Origin: Caulochytrium protostelioides
Taxonomy: Eukaryota; Chytridiomycota; Caulochytriomycetes; Caulochytriales; Caulochytriaceae
Direction of reading: 5' to 3'
DNA: 64,000 nucleotides
NCBI GenBank assembly: GCA_003615045.1
Contig: ML014115.1
Span: forward strand, 124,001-188,000
Positions 50,380 to 58,102 of the stretch are shown one piece after another. A program made the position numbers and the translations under genes. The notes below the pieces were generated by a model. That model ran no database searches. It saw only the letters and a program-made list of their open reading frames with translations, and had not been told where the DNA came from. Position 1 is the first letter of the stretch. The number at the start of each line of letters is the position of its first letter.

Positions 50380-51498
50380 TTACTTGGCCAACTTCGTGGC
50401 AAGCGTGTAGCCGCCCATCAGCGACGTGATCGTGCCCGCGAGACCGACGGTGCCCGCGCTCGCGGCGAGGTACCCAGCGCCCGTAGCCGGGATCACGAGG
50501 TCCACGAGATCCTGCACGAGCTGCAGCCGCAGCTGCCGCCGCTGCGCGAGCAGCGCCGTGATCCGCGGCTTCACGTGCGCGAACTCGGGCGTCGCGACGA
50601 TCCGGGCCGAGCCCATGATGCCGACCTGTGCCCGCCGGCGCAGCGACGGCGACGGTTTGGCCGCCGCCGCCGTCGACGCCGCGGCGGCTTCGGGAGCCAT
50701 TGCGAGTGCCGGGGCCGGGGCCGATGCCGACGCCGACGCCGGTGCCGCCGCCGACGCCGCCGACGCCACGGGCGCGCCGACCGGTCGGGGGGGTGATGCT
50801 GTCGAGGCGGGGCTGTTCCGTCCTGCTGCATCGGCCGCCTGCATCAAGTAGGCGAGCTGGGTGGCGTTGGCGGCGAGTCGATGGACGCCCTCAACGACGG
50901 CCATGAGGAGCGCCAGCAGCCAGGCGCGGGCGCCGCGCTGCGCGACGGCGGCGGGGCGGCGCCACGCTACGAGGCCCGTGGTATGCAGCCACTGCGCCGA
51001 GTCGAAGAGGATCCACACGGCCTGCGCGACGCCGCGCACGACGCCCGTCGTCCGCAGCAGCGGGTCGTCCACGGCCAGCGCATTCTGCGCGTTCTGCAGA
51101 AACTCGATCGGGCGGCCGATGCGCATCAGCTTGCGCGCTGATGCGACGGCTTTCTCGAGCCGCTGGAGCTTGAGGACGGCGGTCGACGGCAGCGCCTTGG
51201 GGTCGGTGGCGCCGCGCGCGAGCTGGTAGCCGAGCCACTTGGCGAAGAACTGGACAAAGCGGTTGATCTTGTCGCGGCCGACGCTGTGGCTCAGGTACGA
51301 GACGGTGAAGCGCTGGACGGCCTGCGCTTGGGCCAGCGTCAGGCCGTAGACGGGTGACTTGGCCGCGGCTGCCCGGGACGCGGCAGGCCACGGCGCCGCG
51401 GCCGGCGATGCGGCCGCGGATGCGCCGCTCGGTGTGCCGCTGGCGCGGCCCGCGGGCGGGTCTTGAGGAACCGGGAGCCCCATGGCGATGTCGAGCAT
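50380..51498 (-). CDS. PEX11: peroxisomal membrane protein PEX11
   Basis: 372 residues from ATG 51498. Peroxin that bends and elongates the peroxisomal membrane before fission. After an Ala/Pro-rich lead (about 1-50), the Pex11 domain starts GLTLAQAQAVQRFTVSYLSH and continues SVGRDKINRFVQFFAKWLGY, an amphipathic helix, then ARKLMRIGRPIEFLQNAQNA. The middle has VRGVAQAVWILFDSAQWLHT and AWLLALLMAVVEGVHRLAAN. An Ala/Pro low-complexity insert (about 235-290) precedes the last conserved block, QLRLQLVQDLVDLVIPATGA, and a C-terminal membrane segment (AGTVGLAGTITSLMGGY). Yeast Pex11 is 236 residues, so the extra length is the Ala-rich lead and insert. The context with FAT1 elsewhere in the window fits peroxisomal lipid metabolism, but the two genes are not adjacent. 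Confidence 0.9.
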   Translation of the reverse strand: MLDIAMGLPVPQDPPAGRASGTPSGASAAASPAAAPWPAASRAAAAKSPVYGLTLAQAQAVQRFTVSYLSHSVGRDKINRFVQFFAKWLGYQLARGATDPKALPSTAVLKLQRLEKAVASARKLMRIGRPIEFLQNAQNALAVDDPLLRTTGVVRGVAQAVWILFDSAQWLHTTGLVAWRRPAAVAQRGARAWLLALLMAVVEGVHRLAANATQLAYLMQAADAAGRNSPASTASPPRPVGAPVASAASAAAPASASASAPAPALAMAPEAAAASTAAAAKPSPSLRRRAQVGIMGSARIVATPEFAHVKPRITALLAQRRQLRLQLVQDLVDLVIPATGAGYLAASAGTVGLAGTITSLMGGYTLATKLAK

Positions 51499-52166
51499 GC
51501 GGAGCGAGAACGGGAAAGAGACCCAGTGATGTGACGGCGATCCTGAACGATGCCGATCCTGAACAGTGCTGATGCTGGACGGTGCTGATACTGAACGGTA
51601 TGCGGTATGGGGTATGAGGCCCGCCGTGATGCCCCTCGGCGATCGGCCGACGCGCAGATGCTGGAACGGCGGATGCGGGCGAGTCGGTCATCTGCCATAC
51701 CATCGACCTGTGGACCGTCGCGCCGTCTTTGACTACCCGTGCCGATCCCTCGAGGTCAGCGAGCGCGTCTCGCTTGTGCAGCCGCCTTCGCGGCGGGACC
51801 ACGGGCGGAGCCGGCGCCTCCGTGTCCGCGGATCGTCTCACCGGATCCAGTTCGCGTGGCTGGCGGCCGTTGGGGCGAGGGCGACCGAGGGGAGGGCGGG
51901 CCATGCTGGTGGCGGCCATACTGGTGGTGGCCGCCGATCCCGCGTTCCCTCGCCGTCGCGAGGCTCAGCTTACCGTGTGGTGGTGGGGTTGCGCGGGGAT
52001 GCGCAGCTCTCGCTAGCGGCGGCCACGGAAGGGGCGCAATTTAGCCGCATTTGCCCGAACCGCTCCGCACGTGACCGCCGCCGCCGCCGCCGCCCAAGTA
52101 TGATCTGAACATGGCGGTCGACGAGGCGTTGGTCGGGCGGCGCCGCTGGGTCTAACACAGCCGCTC
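51499..52166. other. intergenic upstream of PEX11
   Basis: GC-rich, with short repeats of GATGCTG/GATCCTGAAC-type sequence at about 51535-51610. Open frames on both strands are shadow-like. No gene supported. Confidence 0.45.
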
Positions 52167-52877
52167 ATGCATGAACCGTATGGCTTTGAGGGCGAGGGTC
52201 CGATCGACGACCTCCTCTTCCCCGAGTACCATGATCCATACCCCGCGACTGATGGCCGGCCCGAGTGTCCTCCCCCGCGCCTTCCGGGACAGCGCGTCAG
52301 CGGCGGCGGCGGCCACCGACCTGGCCCCGTCCTACGAGCCACGGCGAGCACGGCGCCCACGGCGACGGCCGCCACGACAGCAGCAACAGCGGTCGCCGGC
52401 CATGTTAAGGCGAGCGCACTGACGCGGCAGGCCATGGCGAACATCGGCAACCTGACCCAGATCCGCCAAGTCCACGGCCTCCTCATCACCAACGCCACGT
52501 CCGAGCGCGACCAAGCGCGCCAGGTCGCGCCGAATCCATCCTGGCCGTTCCTGACGCAGCCGGCGGTGCTGGCGGTCAACGATGTGGTGCGGGCTATCCC
52601 GCACCCCGTGATCTCGCGCATGACGAGCGTGGCGACCGGCCGCGACCGGTCTTCTACCTGCCGCGCCCAAAAGCCGCTGTCGTCCTCGCCGCACGAGCGC
52701 GTCAACCCCCAACGCTGCAGCTTCGGAGCACGGGGAAGGCGTCCTGCTAGATGGGCTAGTCCCCTCCTCATATCACCTGCTGCGACTCAAGCTGCGAGCG
52801 GTCCGCAGGACCCGGGCGGGCGCTCCCCCGACTGCGCCGACGGCCGTCGATCCGGTCTGCAGGACCCCGGTGTATGA
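52167..52877 (+). CDS. hypothetical protein, 3' part uncertain
   Basis: Open frame of 236 codons from ATG 52167 (MHEPYGFEGEGPIDDLLFP). The N-terminal 40 residues and the stretch ALTRQAMANIGNLTQIRQVH to AVNDVVRAIPHPVISRM (about residues 88-155) look like real protein, separated by a Gly/Ala/Thr low-complexity segment. From about residue 160 the sequence becomes Arg/Ser/Pro-rich, so the true end may lie in a spliced exon. Around 52690-52800 another frame also looks protein-like (EGVLLDGLVPSSYHLLRL). No family recognised. It lies directly upstream of, and overlaps, the Fanzor-like remnant. Confidence 0.38.
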   Translation: MHEPYGFEGEGPIDDLLFPEYHDPYPATDGRPECPPPRLPGQRVSGGGGHRPGPVLRATASTAPTATAATTAATAVAGHVKASALTRQAMANIGNLTQIRQVHGLLITNATSERDQARQVAPNPSWPFLTQPAVLAVNDVVRAIPHPVISRMTSVATGRDRSSTCRAQKPLSSSPHERVNPQRCSFGARGRRPARWASPLLISPAATQAASGPQDPGGRSPDCADGRRSGLQDPGV

Positions 52878-53217
52878 TCAGACGAATATGGTCCTGAAAC
52901 CCGGGCAACGCCGGCGCCAGGGAGCCGTCGTCCGAGGTTTGCTATGGTATGAAGCCACCCCCGGCAATGAAGCCACCCACAGCAAGTTTGTGAACCGCGA
53001 TCTCAATGCTGCGTTGAGCATCCGACGCTGTCTGGCCTTACCCGTCAGACCGAAAGCGTTGTGCCGCAATCCAGGGCAAGCCCCCTGCGGCCTCTGGCCG
53101 GCAAGCTCATCCGACACTGAGCGAAGATGCGCGCTGCCACTGTGGAAGTCCCCTTGGGGGGTACCAGAGAGGGGATGGTGTGCGTGTTGGGTCGGGGTGG
53201 GCCTGCGTGTTCGTTAA
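52801..53217 (+). pseudogene. decayed C-terminal fragment of a Fanzor/TnpB-like (IS605/IS607 OrfB) nuclease
   Basis: In the frame through 52870 the sequence includes MVLKPGQRRRQGAVVRGLLW, then SKFVNRDLNAALSIRRCL, then ALPVRPKALCRNPGQAP. VNRDLNAAL-x-IRR is the last RuvC motif (catalytic Asp in RD) of TnpB/Fanzor RNA-guided nucleases. VRGLLW-(C)-x and a downstream RP-x-L-x-R also fit eukaryotic members, known from chytrids among others. The upstream zinc-ribbon cysteines are largely missing: only DPVCRT remains of one pair and the position after GLLW is Tyr. The N-terminal ~400 residues expected of a full protein are absent. There is no ATG at the fragment's start. I read it as a 5'-truncated relic. 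The RD motif is seen directly; the family assignment is pattern-based. Confidence 0.5.
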
Positions 53218-53522
53218 AATGAATATAATAAGTTAAAGTTAAACATCGATATCGCGATTCGAACGAGAGAGGGCAGGGTGCACGCAATCAGTGCACGCAG
53301 TCCGAGAAGACAAGACGCTGGGTATAAATAGTAGGGCTAGCGCGCCGCAGAGTGCGATGCAGAGACGAGTCCAGTTGATGCCCGTCCATGGGTGTGGATC
53401 ACCTGTTGGTGATACCTAGCACGGCGGGGCTCAGTCATGTCTGCGGCGGCCCGGCGCACTTGCCGGCATCCAGTGAGATGCAGCTCCGCTGCGCTGGCCG
53501 TACTGCGCTCATCACGCTGCGT
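53218..53522. other. A/T-rich flank with orphan TATA box
   Basis: Just after the Fanzor relic is a locally A/T-rich patch (53216-53250). TATAAATA lies on the plus strand at 53323-53330 with no supported plus-strand gene downstream; the only ATG-initiated plus frame (53388) is a shadow of the minus ORF. Confidence 0.5.
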
Positions 53523-53738
53523 TTATTGCGGCGTGCGGGTGGCGACGCCGCTCTTGGAGACCCACTCGATGTGGCGGTACAGGTGCTGGAGCAGCCACTG
53601 CTCGTTCTCGTTGAGCTTCTGGCCGGCTGGCGAGGTAAGGAACGCGCGCTGGATAGCCGCCGTCTGCGGCAGCGTCAGCGGCGTCGTCGACTCCACTGTC
53701 AGTGGCAACGGCAGCTGCGAGGTGTTAGTCGTCGTCAT
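53523..53738 (-). CDS. small hypothetical protein, 71 residues
   Basis: ATG 53738 starts MTTTNTSQLPLPLTVESTTP, followed by a helical, protein-like end: TAAIQRAFLTSPAGQKLNEN and EQWLLQHLYRHIEWVSKSG, stopping at 53523. The start is chosen over the upstream frame because that part is T/P-rich UTR-like. No membrane span or Cys. No family recognised. A downstream exon cannot be excluded. The plus-strand frame over the same bases is Arg-rich and judged a shadow. Confidence 0.45.
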   Translation of the reverse strand: MTTTNTSQLPLPLTVESTTPLTLPQTAAIQRAFLTSPAGQKLNENEQWLLQHLYRHIEWVSKSGVATRTPQ

Positions 53739-54155
53739 GATGGTGAAATCGTTAAAACCGAAAGGGTGTTTGGGAGGGGTCGTCCGTGCGGGGAAAACCA
53801 CTGATGAATTCAAGCAGGGCAGAGTGTCGGATGACGCCTGTTCAAGGTCCTCGCCAGAGTCTGGTGATACGTGCTATCGTCGCAGGTATCATCGTATGTC
53901 TTTGTTCGGACTCGTGCCTGAACCACGAACAAAAGAAAAATAGAGCGGAGATATTGAGTGCCTGCCAAGCCCCGTTTTCTCCATCAGCCTTGACTCCGCC
54001 TTGTCAGCTTCGTTCGGCGAGGCCCCCGTCCAGCCTTTGGTCCAGATCGTCCCAATCAGGATCCGGCCCGCATCATGAACCGGTGGTATCGGGGGCGACA
54101 TTGCATAATCGAATAAATAACAGTAAGGGATATCACCTGCAAGACGCAAAAACAT
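53739..54155. other. intergenic
   Basis: Between the small minus ORF and the stop of PXR1 (also minus). A/T-rich near 54105-54135. No gene supported. Confidence 0.5.
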
Positions 54156-55376
54156 CTATACTTTGGACCTCGATGCCTTCTTGGCCTCCTTGGCGGCTTT
54201 TTTGTCTTCCTTGGTGGCCTTCTTGGCTGCTTTGTCGCTCTTGGCCTTTTTAGACATCGGCGCCGCGTCCGTCTCGGCGCTCACACCCATCTCGTCGGTC
54301 TCACGCGGGCGTTTCGTAGACTCGAGTGATGCGGATGCCTTCGATGCAACTAACGCGACCGTAGCCGATGCCGATGAGGCGGCGGCGGCGGCCTGTTGCT
54401 GGGCCAGCTCCACCGACATGGGCTGAATGACGGTGTTCGACTTGACGAACATGAGCCCCCCGGGGCGCGGCGCTGTGGCCGAAGGAGGCGTGCCGAGGCC
54501 GCCGAGACCCGTGGTGAGGTGGACGTCCGCTGAGTAGTCGTAGGCAAAGTGGGTGCTTTCGCGGGGCTGCGCGTCGGCGGCGGCTTGCGCGGCCGAGTTA
54601 TCGATGGCCTGGACGGCCGTGAACGACGGGAAGCTGGAGTGCGGTTCGGACGGATCGACGCCGAGAATTTCTTTGAGCGCCTGCGCATCAAAGGAGGCCA
54701 CACGCTTGTTCGCGAGGAACTTGCGCCGCGACCAGTTGCGGGCCGCCAGCACGTTCGTGTCCGCCGGCAAAGCCGTCCCTGTCGTCGTGACCGTCGTCGT
54801 CGTCGTCGTTGTCGTCGTCGTTGCCGTCGTTGTGGCCGCCGCCGCGGCGGCTTGAGAGAGCTTGCTCGACTTCTTGCCGACTTTCTTGCTAGCCTTCTCG
54901 GCCTTTTTGGCCGCTTTGGCGGCCTGCTTGGCGGCCTTTTTGGCGGCCTTCTTGTCTGCTTTCGACAGCTTGCCGGAGGGCTCGGACTCGCTGCCCGTGG
55001 CCGCGCCGTCCGAGGGAGGCGGCGTGACGACCGCCGTCTCGGCCGGCTTCAGCGTGGTGCCGGTGGCGGCCATGGGCACGTCGGGCACGATCCCAACGCC
55101 GACGACCTGCCCGAGGTTGGCAAGCAGATTCGAGAAGGTGTCCGCATTCGAGCGCCAGTTGTGAATGTCTTTCGCTTCGGCGCCGACGCCCGCGCTGTCG
55201 GCCTTCACCTTGATCTTGAAGTGCTCAGACGGCGCGTCGCCGCGCAGGCCAAGGCCGGTGCCCTCTTTCCAGCCCATCGCCTGTAGCATCTTGAACCCGA
55301 TCTGGTTCGGCGAGGCGCCGACCGCCCGCGCATCGGGCCGCAGCCCTTTGCGGTTGCGGGGCTCAGACAGGCCCAT
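54156..55376 (-). CDS. PXR1: G-patch protein PXR1/PINX1-like
   Basis: 406 residues from ATG 55376 (MGLSEPRNRKGLRPDARAVG), where Pxr1/PinX1 proteins begin; codons above lack ATG. Nucleolar G-patch cofactor that stimulates the helicase Prp43 in rRNA and snoRNA processing and inhibits telomerase in some species. The G-patch at about 24-48 reads IGFKMLQAMGWKEGTGLG, followed by EHFKIKVKADSAGVGAE and WRSNADTFSNLLANLGQVVG as in the family. Two Lys/Ala/Glu blocks follow: KADKKAAKKAAKQAAKAAKK in the middle, and a C-terminal KKAKSDKAAKKATKED-type tail ending SRSKV, typical nucleolar signals. A run of about 11 Thr (near residues 205-220) is a low-complexity expansion. Confidence 0.9.
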   Translation of the reverse strand: MGLSEPRNRKGLRPDARAVGASPNQIGFKMLQAMGWKEGTGLGLRGDAPSEHFKIKVKADSAGVGAEAKDIHNWRSNADTFSNLLANLGQVVGVGIVPDVPMAATGTTLKPAETAVVTPPPSDGAATGSESEPSGKLSKADKKAAKKAAKQAAKAAKKAEKASKKVGKKSSKLSQAAAAAATTTATTTTTTTTTTVTTTGTALPADTNVLAARNWSRRKFLANKRVASFDAQALKEILGVDPSEPHSSFPSFTAVQAIDNSAAQAAADAQPRESTHFAYDYSADVHLTTGLGGLGTPPSATAPRPGGLMFVKSNTVIQPMSVELAQQQAAAAASSASATVALVASKASASLESTKRPRETDEMGVSAETDAAPMSKKAKSDKAAKKATKEDKKAAKEAKKASRSKV

Positions 55377-56431
55377 CGTCGCTGACTCAAGAACCGGGCC
55401 TCGAGAGGGCAATGCCACTCGGGAAAGGAGCCGGATCAAGGGTCACGTCGGTCGAACGCGCGGCGAGCGTGGTGGTGGACTTGGGAGGTAGCAGCGTCGG
55501 GTGTGCCGAAGGGGCGGGGGACGGGGGACAGGCTCGACAAAAACTAAAAAGAAAAGGTATGACAATAGCGGGGCTCGAGCGAGAACGAGCGCATCAGTGG
55601 TTTCGTGATGTTGCATCGCCAGAACGAACCGATGCCTCGTGCGCGATGGTGAGCGATAGCTCGCCATGTGGACGGCGATGCGCCATGCCATCAGCCGATA
55701 TCAGCGCGCCTTCGGTGCGTCGTTTGGCCTCGAGACGCCGGCAAAAACTCCGCTAGGCGCCCCCGGCGGAGGCCGACGCCACCGCGTCGGCGGCCCCAGG
55801 CGTCCGCGCTACGCCCGCGTTCACGACCTGCCGCGGGGACCCCGCCGCGGCGCTGGCGGGCGCTGGCGGCCGCGAAGGCGCGTATGGACGGTCGCCCCAG
55901 TGAACACCCGCCGGTCCCCGCCGGCCAAGCGGTGGGCGGGCCGGTTGGTGAGCGGACGGACCGATGGCCGACCACGGCCACGCGCTGTCCCGCCACGCGC
56001 ACCTGCTCACGCTTCCAATGCCGGCGGTGGCCGAGGGCGGCTGATGCCGCAGGCGCACTCACGCATGCATGAGCGTGTCGCCTGGCATGCATGCGCGGCT
56101 GGTGGGAACGGCGCGGCTGGTCCTCGTGCGACACAGCGACCACGAGAGTTCCCGCCGGAGGGTTCATTGACGGGTGCTGACGCGATTAGTCGGCGATCGA
56201 CTGTCCCGCGCCGTTGGCACTCCTGACCGCCGTCGCCGCCGCCGCCGTCCTGCTCGCCCTTCGCTCGACCGCCCTTCTCGGCCCTTGCGCACCGCTCGGT
56301 GCCGCTGCTCTTGCAACCGTGCGCCCCCCCACGTCCCCCGGCAGGGCCCATCCGCGTCCACGTGCCCGACGTTTTGTGATATCCCCGTAGCCGCTTTAGG
56401 CTCCACGGGCCCGACCGCCGCCTGCTTCGTC
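55377..56431. promoter_or_regulatory. divergent promoter region PXR1-uL29m
   Basis: About 1 kb, GC-rich. A minus-strand frame ending at 55753 (SPRQVVNAGVARTPGAADAV) reads mildly protein-like but has no supported start; I leave it uncalled. A CATGCATG-rich patch lies at 56060-56095. Confidence 0.45.
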
Positions 56432-57148
56432 ATGGCCTCGTCCTTCCTGGCCGCGTGCCGGTCACGCTTGCCGACCATGGCCACGCTGCTACGATCCGGC
56501 GGCGTGGCACCCGTGTCGGCGCTGCCCCGGCCCTCCCTGCTCGCGCCGTCGACGCCGTTGCTGGCGACCCGCGCCTTCTCGTCGTCCCGCGGCGCGCTCA
56601 GCTTGATGACCTTCTTTGACTCGAGCAAGGGGTGGGAATGGCTGCCCACGTCGTTCCCGACCGGCCGGCCATGGTCGCCCTCGGATCTGCGCACCAAAAG
56701 CTTTGAGGATCTGCACGCCCTGTGGTGGACGTGCCTCCGCGAGCAGAACAAGCTGGCAAGCCAGCAGGCCGAGGCCCGCCGCTTCCGTCTGCTGTTCCCG
56801 CACGCCGAGCGCATCGTCGCCGTCCGTGCCACCATGCGTCACATTAAGACGGTGCTCTGGGAGCGCCGCCGCGCCTACCTGCAAGCCCAGGAGATCGTGA
56901 AGCGCGAAAGCATCAAGCAGGCGCTCATGGAGTCGGGCATCCCGCCCGCCGAGGCCGCCAGCCAGTTCGCCGACGCCTTCCCGGTGGCCCTGGCCGACAT
57001 CGGCCGGGCCCGACCCCGCGTCCTGCGGCCCATGAACAAGCGCCGCCGCCAGCTCTTCCACTTGAGTCCTGTGCCGGGCTCCCTCTTCCGCTATCGCAAG
57101 GGCACGAAGCGCAAGGACGCCGCGCCGCGCCGTCCCTTCATTGTGTAA
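56432..57148 (+). CDS. MRPL4: mitochondrial large ribosomal subunit protein uL29m (MRP-L47 family)
   Basis: 238 residues from ATG 56432 (MASSFLAACRSRLPTMATLL), which gives an Arg/Ser presequence without acids. The upstream open frame lacks support. The MRP-L47/uL29 domain begins near 78 (TGRPWSPSDLRTKSFEDLHA) and continues LWWTCLREQNKLASQQAEAR, the signature of mitochondrial L29 (yeast Mrpl4, human MRPL47). A long helix follows (RHIKTVLWERRRAYLQAQEI), then a C-terminal extension with PVPGSLFRYRKGTKRKDAA that is normal for fungi. It sits near the peptide tunnel exit of the mitoribosome. Confidence 0.92.
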   Translation: MASSFLAACRSRLPTMATLLRSGGVAPVSALPRPSLLAPSTPLLATRAFSSSRGALSLMTFFDSSKGWEWLPTSFPTGRPWSPSDLRTKSFEDLHALWWTCLREQNKLASQQAEARRFRLLFPHAERIVAVRATMRHIKTVLWERRRAYLQAQEIVKRESIKQALMESGIPPAEAASQFADAFPVALADIGRARPRVLRPMNKRRRQLFHLSPVPGSLFRYRKGTKRKDAAPRRPFIV

Positions 57149-57410
57149 TCCTCTGAATGGACATCTGAAGAATCGAGATGTCGAATGTTGAACCGCCGGC
57201 CGGCGCGCATGCATCGGCGGGATGAACCCGAATTGTCCACTGGAGGCGGGAGCCAACGCGTCGCTGGTCGGTCCTGGATACCCGTAGCCAGACCGCGGCG
57301 TCGAGGGTCTAGCCAGCGTCGACCTGCCACTTCGGAAGGTGGCCCGAGTGACGGTGACCCGCGGCGAGACAAGGGGCGCCCCCGCCTCGGCCCGCAGCGC
57401 CCGGCGCTCG

Positions 57411-57445
<35 letters not shown>

Positions 57446-58102
57446 CGGGGTACGGAGGGCTGAAGCGAGCGAAGGAATGGCGTCAACGCGCGCACGCCGT
57501 GGTGATCCGCGAGCGCTGGCGAGCGCTGCCGCGGCCACGACGTCTTCTGTCATGGGTCTTCTTCGCCGCAGGGAGGTATTCGATGAACCAAAACCCGTCG
57601 TCTGGCCGCGATCCGCGAAGCCCTGCTGGGCCTGCGGAGGCGACGCGATGAGCATCGAAGAGGGGTATCTCAGATAGGGGTATCTCCGGGTATCTCTGGA
57701 GTGTGGGATCGCCGTCACCCCACGAACGCCATGACAAACCCCTGTTCACCATCCCTTCAAGACCCCGTCGAGCGACACAGCAACGCAGCAACGCATCGAC
57801 CCATTGACGCATGCGCGCATCGACGCATCGGCGCATGATTGAAGACGGACGCAGCAAACGCTGTCCTCTATTCTTCTCCCAGACCACGGGTGCGATTACT
57901 GCGCTCGGCAGACGCGTGCAGCGTTTGGTCTCCGATCCGCGTCGCTTGGACCTCGACATGCAGCGCCGGCCGTAGACGGCGCCGCTCGCTTCGTATCTGG
58001 CCCGAAGGTCCGACCACGCGGTACGCGCCGCGGGCCGCCCGCGCTCGCCCAATCGATCGCTGCGCCGCGCCTCCTGCCGCTGCGACGGTGTGCGCCGCCA
58101 CG
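57149..58102. other. intergenic with (CGG)n tract and possible minus-strand small gene
   Basis: A (CGG)11 run lies at 57412-57444. On the minus strand an ATG at 57553 opens MTEDVVAAAALASARGSPRR and runs through polyAla, then VTVTRATFRSGRSTLARPST. It is somewhat protein-like but runs antisense into uL29m without a clear end, so it is not called. GCATCGACGCATCG-like repeats occur at about 57795-57835. Confidence 0.4.

Noticed and set aside
53225-53320. tRNA-like B-box (GTTCGAATC on the minus strand)
   Set aside because: No matching A-box, acceptor stem or anticodon arm could be drawn.
55753-56058. Minus-strand hypothetical gene
   Set aside because: The last 45 codons look mildly protein-like, but there is no start, splice site or domain support.
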